A DNA stretch of 64,000 bases, from positions 75,785,594 to 75,849,593 of the forward strand of contig CATQJL010000001.1 in the NCBI GenBank assembly GCA_958299035.1, read 5' to 3'. Shown here piece by piece: positions 23,755 to 33,950 of the stretch. The notes below the pieces were generated by a model. That model was given only the letters and a program-made list of their open reading frames with translations. It did not search any database and was not told where the DNA came from. This DNA comes from Cylicocyclus nassatus. Taxonomy: Eukaryota > Nematoda > Chromadorea > Rhabditida > Strongylidae. Position 1 is the first letter of the stretch. Each line of letters begins with the position of its first letter. Both the position numbers and the translations under genes were made by a program.

Positions 23755-26240
23755 CTAATTCAAGTTTTATCGCTATGGGAAGACAGGCAGTTCAAAAAGA
23801 AAGTTGTCAGAGGAAAAAACTTCAAACTTCCACAATTCACGAATTTTTTTGTCACACAACGGCAGGCTCGTTACTGTAGTTCAAAGAGGTTGATTATATC
23901 AGTGCTAATTCTCAGGAATTCGCGCCGTGCGAGCGGTCCTCCTACAAGGGCTAACATAGAAGGGGTCGACATAAGCCTGAAGCTTTCGTGTGTGCGGCAG
24001 ACAGCTAAAGTTCCGTTCAAGCGGCAGCAAACCGTACAACCGGCAGGCAATGCATTTGCTCGAGAGAGCGGTCAGCAATGTGTCCGTCTTATCGGCCGGC
24101 AATACTCATTGCCGTACAAGCGGCCAACAATGACCTGTATCTTCTTCTTAAATTTCACACATTGCGAGCGTAAATGCTGCCTGCGAGAGGTACGGATGCA
24201 GCGTTTAGGCTACCTTGAGCTTAACAAGTTGTATTATATTATCAACATCTCCCTTCAGCAGCGAGGCTGGAATGAAGCTGTGTGAGGTTACAGTTATCAA
24301 AAGTAATGGTGTAAGCTTTGCTATGAAAGAATTGGGCAATACTGCGGGCATCGCTCTAGGTTCCCAGAATGTACAGGACCACCATATCCATTGGTCAAGG
24401 TCCAATACAATCCCATACAAAATTACCCCAACAGCAAGCGAGCGGCCGATCTTCCCCGCGCAAGCAGCGAACATTAGAAATCGTGCGGGCACCCCGCATC
24501 AAAAGCAGTGGATCGGCAAAATCCAACGACTCAGGATTTTAACGCGGTAGGTTCCTTATCGCTCAAGTATGAAAATAGTGCATTCTCGGAAGCACAGCAT
24601 GCTTTCCCCTAAAAATCGCTCTCAAACGTACACGCGAAGGCCAATCTTACACGCATCTGGGCGAGATGGCAGTTTCCTGTTCACCTTTGGAGGCTGCCCA
24701 CCGCAACGCTATAACCATTGGGTCCTGCAACGATTTAGCGTCATCGGCCTTTCTCCACTCGTCCAATTGCAAAGGGAAGGGCATTAAACGCTTATTTTCG
24801 CCGTTTTCAAGCTTTCGAAAGTGGATTTTCGGGATCGGCGTATTGAAAAACTCCAGGTGAGCGAGAATTTGACTAGGTTGAGATTGCCGAGCCACTGCCT
24901 TTAAACGCATCACCGACCCTTGGCGAATGTACAATCGCACACACCAACGAGCGTTTGTAAGGTCGTCGCTGGCCACCCGCACGACGCGAGTCCTTAGCTA
25001 GTGATGGTCCGAAATATTTTTGGAAAGAAAGGAAGAAACTTTTTTCGAGTAAAAAACGTTGGCCACATCGTTCAAAAAAATTTCTGAATGCTTTCAGAAA
25101 TTTTGCAGCTACCCAGGTGAGCGCGGGCCCTTCCCCGGTCCGGCGCTGCTGCTAGGGAACCTAACACTTGAGATGTCCTGCGTAAGCCCCGAGGCTTGCC
25201 TGCTACTGTGCTAAATCTAAAATTGAAAGCCACCTAGTGACCATAGATATAATTGCTGCTTGTATTAGAGAAGCACTTGTACGTTGCAAAACAAGCTTAG
25301 CTTTACAACCAAACAAAAAGACAAAAAAGGCAAAAAAGGTAAATGTAGCATGTACGCACTAATCGTACATTCTAGGCAGCAAAAGGTGTCACTGAATTTA
25401 CAGCGTCCGAAATGGGGCCTTTAGATGTGAGATTTGAAGTTTGTGACGTTCAATCATCGTAAAGTTTGCAAGAAAGAATGCTGAGCTTAAGCAATGCTTT
25501 AGGGTAACTGAAATAATTTTCGTCATATTACTTACGGAGCCATCAGGTTTCCTCTTTCTTTTTGATCTGGAATAAAATCCCGGTTAAATGGGCTTTTGCA
25601 TGCGTTCAGATCCTGCCTCTTCTTCTTTCCGCCCACTCCGCCAAGTTGCATTTGACCGCCTTGCAGTGTCGTTGTAAAGGAAATGGAAGATGTTGCTCTG
25701 GATTAGATTAAGTTAGGTTGAATTAGGTTTGCCGCAGTCAGCTCCCACGTTTCATCGTTACGAACATAACTGAATGTCGGTTAGATTCTACTTCGCAGCT
25801 ATACTTTCAGTGAATCCTATTTCAGGTTACATGCCGCAGAATCTCTGGAGTCAAGAGTCTAAGCGCATCCTGCTCGCGTGCTGCCTTCGCGAAGCGTTCT
25901 CTCTCGCATTTCTGCTAGCTAATACTCGTTCGACAAGGTACCGCTTAGAAATTAGCAAACAAAAACCAATTTCTGTTAATATTTGTATAACACTCCATAT
26001 ACGATACACTGTTTCACTGAGGATAGTCAACTAGAAGTCAGGGTGGTGAAAGACAGGCTTTTGAGGGTAGCCGTAATCTTCCACAATCCAGAAAATGATG
26101 TGGACTACGATGCAGCCCGAATTAGAACGAGGCAACCAATGCAATTACTCATAGGCAGTTGAAGAGAGCACCACTGACCTTCAATGTCAAAATCTATACA
26201 AGAGTAATGATGATTGTGGAATGATCGCCGGCATTCATAT
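23755..26240. other. Unassigned region with open frames
   Basis: No gene can be completed. Minus-strand frames at 24205-24492 (95 aa, hydrophobic) and 24647-24982 (111 aa, FNTPIPKIHFRKLENGENKR) lie in locally GC-richer DNA and look more protein-like than chance, but no domain is recognised. A possible minus-strand exon pair lies at about 25580-25680 (MQLGGVGGKKKRQDLNACK) and 25536-25569 (SKRKRKPDGS, basic, NLS-like). These could be 5' exons of the 23.2 kb gene or unrelated remnants. Confidence 0.3.
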
Positions 26241-26670
26241 CACTGCCGGCGCGCTGAGCGGTCGGATTTCCTTTAGCGGTCACAGCGCCCCTCGTTCCTC
26301 AGTAGTTTTTTCTGATTTTGTCGTGTTTCTTCTTCATTTTTCGCTTCCACTCCTTCCTCTCTTCTCACTGTTGTTTCTGGCACCACCCTCTCATATTCCG
26401 CCATTTTTGTTTTGTTTAATTTTATCTTCTTCCTACTTGTGGTGGTTGCCAATCGATTTTGTGACTCTTTCGCGCGTGGGGTAGGTCGATTATCTATCTA
26501 ATCATATATCCTGCCTATCATTCCTCTCAATCCTTCCTCTCCTTTTTTATCCTCTGTGGTGTTTCTCTTATTTGCTTGTTGGTGATTTTGTAGCACACGT
26601 TGCTGCTCACTGCATTTCTGCTCATTTTCTTGTGATCGTTTAATTTTTCAATCTTTTTGTTGAATCAGTC

Positions 26671-27339
26671 ATGACCAGAAGTACGCGTACCTCTAAAAAG
26701 ACTTCGTCTACTAGTCCATCTTCATCTTCCCAAAGGGATTATGCCGATGCTAGTAGTCAAACGGTCATGTCTGACTTCAGCGAAATGTCGATTGAAAATT
26801 TGATCGATTGCATACGTGAGAGGAATAGTGATCCATTGATTGACAAGTTGCTTGCCCTCCTTTGTGAAAAAGTGTCGGGGGTGACCACTATTGATCCGAG
26901 CGCCGAGAAAAGGGCTCGGAGTGTGGTCTTCAGCGGGGTCAGCGAGGCTGAGGGGGATGTCGGCTACCAGGAGAGGCAACATGATCTTGAGCAAAAGGTG
27001 TGCAATATCCTGGAGGCGCTCAGGGTCGAATGCCGTCCGGTAGAGATCTATCGTATGGGCAGCTTCAACTCCGCTAGGCCAAGGCTGGTCAAGGTTGTGC
27101 TGCCATCGAGGTCCCACTGGCGCACAGCCTTGACCAATTCCAGGCTGTTGCGTCGCTCTGCTTTTCCTAACGTGTACGTTAGGAAAAGTATGACTCCAGA
27201 GGAGCGTAAGAGGGATTACGAGCTCAGAATCGAAGCTCGTCAACGCAACAGGGGTAAATTGAAAAAAGAGTGGGTAGTCTACCGTGATGAAGTGGTACAC
27301 ATCTCCGCGCTTCCTCACGCTTTTCAGGGAAACGCTTAG
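26671..27339 (+). CDS. LINE ORF1 protein (RNA-binding type)
   Basis: 222 residues. Residues 1-40 are Ser/Thr-rich and basic (MTRSTRTSKKTSSTSPSSSS). About 85-190 resembles the RRM-like ORF1 core of nematode CR1 and related LINEs: ARSVVFSGVSEAEGD, then EIYRMG, RPRLVKVVLPSR and YVRKSMTPEERKRDYEL. The end is strongly basic. No CCHC knuckle is present. The family role is nucleic-acid binding and assembly of the retrotransposition RNP; that is family knowledge, not shown here. It stops with TAG at 27337-27339, directly before ORF2. Confidence 0.8.
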   Translation: MTRSTRTSKKTSSTSPSSSSQRDYADASSQTVMSDFSEMSIENLIDCIRERNSDPLIDKLLALLCEKVSGVTTIDPSAEKRARSVVFSGVSEAEGDVGYQERQHDLEQKVCNILEALRVECRPVEIYRMGSFNSARPRLVKVVLPSRSHWRTALTNSRLLRRSAFPNVYVRKSMTPEERKRDYELRIEARQRNRGKLKKEWVVYRDEVVHISALPHAFQGNA

Positions 27340-27341
27340 GT

Positions 27342-30179
27342 GTGCATGGTCTCCCTCTATCTAAAATATGCCTAATTAATGCTCGTAGTCTCTGCAACAA
27401 AATACATCTCTTGCAAAGCTTCATCTGCCATCACAAGCCCGATTTAATTTTTATCAATGAAACCTGGCTCAATTCTCATATTTTGGATTCTGAAATTGTT
27501 GGAGGTTTACCATACTTGATCTACCGAGCTGATCGACGTAGACGCAAAGGTGGTGGAGTTTGTTGCATTATTAAAAGCCATTTTCTCGCCACATGTGTTG
27601 ATTTGAACGTTGAAATCAAAGCTGATTTACTCGGAATTAAAGTTTTTGACATTGACCGAGGGTGCCAAATGCAGTTTATCACGGTTTACCGCCCACCTAA
27701 TTCGAATAGTAATGATGATGATGAATTACTGGAGATTCTTAGCAATTTTGCTTCTGAGAACATTCCAACTATCATACTCGGAGATTTCAATTTGCAAATT
27801 GATTGGATGGCCAAGAAATCCCTCAATGCTGCCTCTTGCCCTTTTCTGGAGTTTGTAAACAACTGGGGACTAAAGCAATATGTGACCTCACCGACTCATG
27901 ATAGCAATACTCTCGACATTGTGCTCTCGGCCTTTCCACTCATCTCGCATGTGGGCACACTTCAGCCACTTGGGTCCTCGGATCATAGGATTGTCACCTT
28001 CGAGATCGAATTTTCGAATTCCTCTGCTTCCACATTACCCTTGCCTGATTTTCTCAGTGTTGACTATTCCTCTCTTGATTCTTACTTCTTTAGTGTAGAT
28101 TGGCTCTCCTTATTCAATAATTATACCTCATGTTCTGAAGTCTACAAAAGATTTTGCCTAACAGTTTATGAAGCCTTTAGCAAATTTGTTCCGATTAGGG
28201 TCAAAGTTTCTGGTATTCATAAGATCGACCTGCCACCACACATTCGTGCCTTAACATCTCAAAAACAACGTCTTTTTGATACTCTGCCCAATCCTTTGAG
28301 TTGCCCATTGTATAAAAAAGTTTGTGCTGATATAGACTATCACATAAAAAAATATTTGTCATATCGTGAACGAATGCTTGCTAGAAGGAAGTCGTCTAAA
28401 TATCTTTTTTCGTATTTGAAGAATAAAATGAAGCCCTCCCAACATTTCTCTACTTTAACAAATTCTTCTGGTACCTCCTATGTTAGCGATAAAGATAAGG
28501 CAGATGCTCTTGGTGCCTATTTTGCCAGCGTTTACTCTCCTGTCGCTATTAATGACAGTGATAGTGATGCTGACAGAATAGGCGCTGATGCAGTGCTGCC
28601 TCGCCATTTTTGCAATAATGTTCATTTTCATCCCGCAAATGTCTACCAGTTCCTTATCAAACTTAAACCTTCCATAACTGAAACATTTGATGGCATCCCT
28701 CAGATAGTATACTTAAAATGCGCCTCGTCGCTTGCGGCTCCGCTTGCACATATATTCAACATTTCGATGTTGTGGGGGGAGGTCCCTGACTTGTGGAAAG
28801 AAGCTTTGGTTACAGCAATTCCAAAAACTGACGGAGCGTGTCGAATTGATAAGTTCCGTCCGATTAGCTTGCTTCCCACTCCTGTTAAGATCATGGAAAG
28901 AATCATACGTGAAAAACTTTTGGAATGGCTAAAGGTTTCGGATTTGATCCCCGATGAACAACATGGCTTTTTGAATGGAGCTTCCACCACAACAAATCTG
29001 GTTGATAGTGTGTTCGAGTGGAGCTTAGCAATCAACGAGGGCAAATCGGTTGACATTGTTTATGTTGATCTCTCGAAAGCGTTTGATAAGGTCTGTCATG
29101 CCAAATTACTAACTAAAATGAACAAATTAGGGATTAAAGGAAATCTTCTTTCATGGTTGACCTCTTATTTGCATGATCGGTATATGACTGTGAGAGTTGG
29201 TCATCGTTACTCCAAGAAGTATTTCTGCACTAGTGGTGTTCCACTGGGTGGTGTCTTAGCCCCCTTGCTTTTCCTGATTTACACCCTTGACCTACCTTCT
29301 ACTTTGAAGACTTCCGCTAGCGTACACATCCGGATGTATGCTGATGACATAAAGATCTTTGCAGTCTATGATCCGGAAGTAGCTCCAGAAATTCAAATGG
29401 ACTTGCAAAGGTCTCTTGATAATTTGACCAATTGGAGTGAGGTCTGGGAATTAGCGTTAAATTTTGACAAATGCTCAGTGCTTCATCTTGGAGGTGGAAA
29501 TACTACCTCGTATCACATCAAAGGCTCTATATTGAAGAGTTGTGATACTGTTAGAGATTTGGGTGTCGTGATTGATACAAATCTTAACTTCACTGAGCAT
29601 ATCAATACGCTAGTCGAAAAAGCTTATTCTTCACTCTTTCTGCTTTTCCGCAATACTAATGCTAGTTCTCCGAAGATACTTATACCGCTTTATAAAGCAT
29701 TAGTTCTTCCTCATTTAGAATACTGTTCTCAGGTCTGGTCCCCTTTTCGTAAAAAGGATATTCGCAGAATTGAAAAGGTTCAACAGCTTTTTACACGACT
29801 GTTGTATAGACGTTTATCGCCCGGAACCACCCCTCCCGATTACCAGACCCGGCTTGAGAGGTTTCATATGAAATCCTTAACAAACCGTCGTGCCTTCTTG
29901 GATCTTGTATTCTGTTTTCAAGTTCTGAGAAGAGAGAACAAGCTAAAAGCCAGTAAATACTGGGTTTTTGTTCCTACAAGCGAAAGGTCAGGCTCTTTTA
30001 ACTTGCAATATCCAAGAATCCGGCGCAAGAGATACTTGCTCATGTTCAACAACGTGTTCTACAGGTCGGCTAGGTGGCTTTCGCACCTCCCGGTTGAGAC
30101 CACTAGTGCAGAGAGTAGTCATATTTTCAGGAGTAGACTGAGAAGGCTTGACTTGTCAAGTATCGCTAATACTGATTAG
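27342..30179 (+). CDS. LINE ORF2: endonuclease and reverse transcriptase
   Basis: Open for 945 codons counted from a GTG at 27342. The N-terminal apurinic-type endonuclease shows INARSL (12-17), INETWL (38-43), LGDFN (146-150) and SSDH (212-215). The reverse transcriptase covers about 480-750, with FRPISLLP (505-512), palm motif YVDLSKAFD (574-582) and the catalytic YADD (666-669). Function: nicks the target and copies the element RNA by target-primed reverse transcription. Two oddities. There is no in-frame ATG before codon 110 (27669), inside the endonuclease, so translation must start at a non-AUG codon or be coupled to ORF1. And motif B reads VPLGG where PQG is nearly invariant, so activity may be impaired. 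Confidence 0.92.
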   Translation: MHGLPLSKICLINARSLCNKIHLLQSFICHHKPDLIFINETWLNSHILDSEIVGGLPYLIYRADRRRRKGGGVCCIIKSHFLATCVDLNVEIKADLLGIKVFDIDRGCQMQFITVYRPPNSNSNDDDELLEILSNFASENIPTIILGDFNLQIDWMAKKSLNAASCPFLEFVNNWGLKQYVTSPTHDSNTLDIVLSAFPLISHVGTLQPLGSSDHRIVTFEIEFSNSSASTLPLPDFLSVDYSSLDSYFFSVDWLSLFNNYTSCSEVYKRFCLTVYEAFSKFVPIRVKVSGIHKIDLPPHIRALTSQKQRLFDTLPNPLSCPLYKKVCADIDYHIKKYLSYRERMLARRKSSKYLFSYLKNKMKPSQHFSTLTNSSGTSYVSDKDKADALGAYFASVYSPVAINDSDSDADRIGADAVLPRHFCNNVHFHPANVYQFLIKLKPSITETFDGIPQIVYLKCASSLAAPLAHIFNISMLWGEVPDLWKEALVTAIPKTDGACRIDKFRPISLLPTPVKIMERIIREKLLEWLKVSDLIPDEQHGFLNGASTTTNLVDSVFEWSLAINEGKSVDIVYVDLSKAFDKVCHAKLLTKMNKLGIKGNLLSWLTSYLHDRYMTVRVGHRYSKKYFCTSGVPLGGVLAPLLFLIYTLDLPSTLKTSASVHIRMYADDIKIFAVYDPEVAPEIQMDLQRSLDNLTNWSEVWELALNFDKCSVLHLGGGNTTSYHIKGSILKSCDTVRDLGVVIDTNLNFTEHINTLVEKAYSSLFLLFRNTNASSPKILIPLYKALVLPHLEYCSQVWSPFRKKDIRRIEKVQQLFTRLLYRRLSPGTTPPDYQTRLERFHMKSLTNRRAFLDLVFCFQVLRRENKLKASKYWVFVPTSERSGSFNLQYPRIRRKRYLLMFNNVFYRSARWLSHLPVETTSAESSHIFRSRLRRLDLSSIANTD

Positions 30180-31084
30180 TGTTGCATGACAGGGCGAGCC
30201 TTCTGCATTAGACCTTTTGGGCTTCCATTGGGTGCTTTGGACGTGCTATGATGGCGGATGGAATCGCTTTGGGCTTCGTTTTCTATCACCTTTCTTCTCC
30301 ATTTTACCTCTAAAACCTGTCTTTTCAGGTGCTCGGTGATCTTGCATTGACTTGCGGGTTCAGTTGTGGCTGTAAATTATTTCTTTGACGCCTCTTGTGT
30401 ATCTCCTCACGTTGCGTCAAACTTTTATTTTTGGTGTACTCGTTTTGTTCTAGTTACTAACACAGTTTCATCAGCATCTCAGTCCGAGTTTTTTTCGTTC
30501 AGCTATCTATTAGTCAATCGTACAGCTTGCTATTTCAACAAATGGATCCAAGGAGAATCGTTTCACCTTTGGGGTCATTGGGCCTCCCCAGCATTCCGGC
30601 TAGGTTGGGTTATGGTTATTATACCTGAGCCAGTAGACCTGCCTTATAAACCGCCGGATTGCTTTTAAGAGTAACTAAAGATCGTTCCGCTGGCAACGAG
30701 GGGGCATGCGTCCCATCTCCATGGATTCAAAGTTTTGGAGTTATAAATCTCATGCCTACATCTGCATACTTATCTATTAGCCTACCAACATATTCAGTGC
30801 AAGCTGCTTTATCTTCTCACATTAGTCTGATTAGGATCAGACTCGGACTGACATGATGATGTCTGCATTTGTTTACATGTCTTGTTCGTTTCCGCTGTAT
30901 TACTAACTTCTTGATGTGTCTTTTTTTTATGGAACGCCTTGAGCGTACAAATGAAATGAAATGAAATGAAATGATATGCACAGCATTCCAAGCATAAAAA
31001 TCAGCATATCAAAGAAGGCTGTAAACATCTCCAGTATAAAGAGCTGTAATTCTGGAGTTTGTTTCATTTTTACCAGAGCAGATC

Positions 31085-31541
31085 ATGGGCTTCGAACTAA
31101 GCACAGATCCGTCAAGATGTGATATTGGAGTTGGTGGCGGAACGAAGAAGTACAAGCTCGTCAACCACTGTGATCGCATGCTTGCTTATCATGTGAGCTT
31201 CCTTGTGATGCAAAACCGAGGTTTGCCAAAGACTCGCATTGTTACAGATAGTGATCAACCCTGGTTCCAATTACTCAGTCCCTGAAAACCAACTCTATGG
31301 CCTTATACAGATTGGCTATACCGTCGACATAGATATTACAAGGAAGGTAGGCACAAAGGAGTAAATTCTAGATGACTAAGAGAAGGACTTTCAGCCTGGC
31401 AAACCTCGACCAGACAAGATGATAATACAGTACGCATCTGTTGGACAAGATTGTCGTGATCCAAAAAAGCCATTTGCAAGCGGTGGCCCCGTTGGTGAAA
31501 TCACTGGCGAGACTATGGTGAAGCTGATTGCTGCCGAATAG
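31085..31541 (+). CDS. Small MSP-domain protein, copy A
   Basis: Three exons: 31085-31192, 31248-31346, 31395-31541, all phase 0, 117 residues. The protein is one MSP-type immunoglobulin-like domain: LSTDPSRCDIGVGGGTKKYK, LVNHCDRMLAYH, INPGSNYSVPENQLYGLI, VDIDITRK, PRPDKMIIQYASV, and an end ETMVKLIAAE. The size and layout match the small single-domain sperm-specific MSP relatives of nematodes (SSP/MSD type) rather than canonical MSP. Such proteins are expressed in sperm; a cytoskeletal or signalling role is inference. AATAAA follows at 31606-31611. A LINE ends about 110 bp upstream of the ATG. Its paralog lies 1.3 kb downstream. Confidence 0.9.
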
Positions 31542-31605
31542 ATTTTCTTGACCACTATACTAGCTGCTTAAATACTTCCTCATCGTCTGTCCATACTATT
31601 TACAC

Positions 31606-31611
31606 AATAAA
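31606..31611 (+). promoter_or_regulatory. Poly(A) signal, MSP copy A
   Basis: AATAAA 65 bases after the stop of the 31085-31541 gene, followed by AGCGGCTACG. The equivalent signal of copy B has nearly the same context. Confidence 0.65.
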
Positions 31612-32868
31612 GCGGCTACGTATGTGCGTCTGAGATTTTATTAATAAAAAGGAACATATGTTTAACCGCCACTACTCTTGGAGCAGGTGGAACAAGGCCC
31701 ACTTTGCCACACGTTGGCTGGGCAACTGATGCATAGAGCTAGCACATTTGAATAACTGACCAAGTAAACTATTGTTTCTGATGACAGAATATCGGGTTTT
31801 CGATTGAATAGCATTTGAGGCATTGGACTTTTTATTAAATTTCAACGCTCCTTATCCCCCTCCTATCGTTACCGTAGAAATTTAACTCGGACTTCAAGTG
31901 AAAGCAAGATCTCGATTTCGTGCATAAATTTGTCTCCAGAGTTCGTCTCTTAGAAGCATTACTCCTGCAGACATTGATCACCTATCATCAATTACAATTT
32001 GGATTCAGTCGTTTTGCAATTCCGCATCGGCAAATCGCTTTGGATTGATGAATAGTTTTCGACCAGGTGATGCCGTTCAAAGTGATTACAGTAAGCTATC
32101 GTCAGTTCGTCAGACACGCACGAAATATGACTTTGTTCCACGTCCTGTTGGTCTCGACGCAATTACAGCACTACTGCATAATCAACCAACAAATATGTGT
32201 ACACTCTACCACATTGGTAGCCTACATCTTCTAGTGACAATTCGCCTCGCATTGGCCACTAAAGGGTGAGCAAATTCACGAGCATTCAACTCAAACAGAG
32301 CATTCATTAATCGGAACCACGCGAGGCTCCTGCGCTGCGAATGCAGCCGCATGCAGTAGGGACACGAAGATAGACTGTACTTTCATCGACTGTTAGATTG
32401 CTTAATGACATGCAAATATTTGAAAGCGTTGATCTGTTGCACCTTCATTCTGGGTGTGTTTCGGGATTTCTTCTGTCAGTAAAAACTAGATAGTTTGTAT
32501 AACTACGATCAGTTAGCATTAATCAATCCACAACTGGATAGCTTTTTGGTTTGAGTTCTAAAATGAGTCTGAGACAAGCGGCATGATTCGTGGTCGTCTA
32601 ATTAAGGAGAGGTCTTCGAATGTTGTACTAAATCGCTATAGACCTTTCATCTTCGCGTCTTCATCTTATATGTGGATCTCATTGAGAATGTTCAAAGTAG
32701 CTCTTCAACGAAATCGCATAACACCACCATTTCAAGAAAAGGAAATCATAAAGAAGGTAACTCCAGTTGAATTAAATCGAGTCCAGATGTGATATGAAGG
32801 TTGAAATAAACAAGGTCAGTATAAATAACCTTCTTTCCAAGTCACTTTTATTTATACTAACGTCCATT
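31612..32868. other. Spacer between the MSP paralogs
   Basis: No gene is supported. 31893-31913 repeats a segment seen at 20932-20952. TCCAGATGTGATAT at 32782-32795 duplicates a stretch of MSP exon 1 (also at 32898-32911), perhaps a scrap left by the duplication. The last 60 bases are AT-rich with TATAAATAA at 32819-32827 and would hold the copy B promoter. Confidence 0.4.
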
Positions 32869-33334
32869 ATGGGATACGAACTCAGCACGAATCCGTCCAG
32901 ATGTGATATCGGAGTAGGCGGCGGAACCAAGAAGTTCAAACTCGTCAACCATTGCGATCGTGTGCTTGCTTACCATGTAAGCTCCTATGTAAAGCTATGA
33001 GATTCACCGAAGATTGCCACAAATTGACCACAGTTCAGGTAGTAATCAACCCCGGCTCCAACTACTCAGTTCCTGAAGGCCAACTATATGGACTCATCAA
33101 AGTTGGTTACACTGTTGATATAGACATTACCAGAAGGGTAAGCAGAGGTTTATAAGATTAGTTTGCGTCTAAGAAAGCATATTTTAGCCTGGCAAACCTC
33201 GACCAGACAAAATGATAATCCAATACGCATCCGTGGCAGACGATGCAACAGATCCGAAGAAGCCATTCGCTAGCGGTGGACCTACTGGTGAAATCACCGG
33301 CGAAACCATGCTGAAGCTGATTGCGGCCGAATAA
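32869..33334 (+). CDS. Small MSP-domain protein, copy B
   Basis: Three exons of exactly the same lengths as copy A: 32869-32976, 33039-33137, 33188-33334; 117 residues. It differs from copy A by scattered substitutions (MGYELSTNPSRCDIGVGGGT; VINPGSNYSVPEGQLYGLI; ASVADDATDPKKPFASGG; ETMLKLIAAE) and an intact reading frame, which suggests both copies are under constraint. Same sperm-specific MSP relative as 31085-31541. Poly(A) signal at 33404-33409. Confidence 0.9.
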
Positions 33335-33403
33335 ATAATCTTGACGTCCTGTATCGAAGCTGCGTGACTACTTTCTCATCGCTTGTCCATACTATTCTTG
33401 CAC

Positions 33404-33409
33404 AATAAA
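33404..33409 (+). promoter_or_regulatory. Poly(A) signal, MSP copy B
   Basis: AATAAA 70 bases after the stop of copy B, in the same CACAATAAAGC context as copy A. Confidence 0.65.
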
Positions 33410-33798
33410 GCAGCTTACATTGTTTTGGAGAGTAGTGAAAAAGACGAGGAAGACCCCATTGAGCCTCCTCCAGCGTTTTGGTGATGACAGAGGAGAACTG
33501 CACTAGCGAAGCAGCTCCAGTCACTTAGGAGCAAAGTGACAAACAGTTTAAAAAATAGTACGCAACCGTTAATGGGAGAAGGCTTACCCAGAGTAGGAAA
33601 GGCACGACTGCTTGAAGGCAATGTCTCCTTGTACATTTCTAAGTACTGGTTCACGATAAAGCGCATAACGGATCTCTGTTTGAAGGCACAGATCCAGGCA
33701 ATTAAAGGTTTGGAATTTTGGCCTTGTGGCGAAGAAACTCCCTGACTGATTCATCGCTTGAAGACGGCGTCTAGGCAGCTTTGGACGCAAAATATTGT

Positions 33799-33950
33799 AC
33801 CCTTTGATTCATCGGGAGTGGCGGGTGGAAGGCGGTCGCTCGCGAGTAAGACATGAGAGCGTCTCACTCGCGAAGGTGCTCTCTTTCAATAAAATTGATT
33901 AGGCCCCAAAGCCGCCCTTCTCCCGCCGCTCCCGTTGAATCAAAGAGTAC
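33799..33950. mobile_element. CCTTTGATTC foldback MITE, copy 2
   Basis: Left TACCCTTTGATTCATCGGG, right CCGTTGAATCAAAGAGTA, with an inverted GC-rich interior (TCGCTCGCGAGTAAGAC against GTCTCACTCGCGAA). Same family as 18991, 36597 and 37949, but with a different core. Confidence 0.65.

Larger units (their letters stand above)
26290..30973 (+). mobile_element. CR1/jockey-like LINE with intact ORFs
   Basis: A non-LTR retrotransposon: pyrimidine-rich 5' leader (about 26290-26660), ORF1 26671-27339, ORF2 from about 27342 to 30179, an 0.8 kb 3' UTR, and a terminal (AAATG)n tract at 30949-30973 instead of poly(A), as CR1-group elements often have. The reverse transcriptase motifs place it near the CR1/jockey group. 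The 5' border is uncertain and I could not find a target-site duplication. Both ORFs lack internal stops, so the copy is young, but see the notes on ORF2. It ends about 110 bp before the first MSP gene. Confidence 0.88.
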
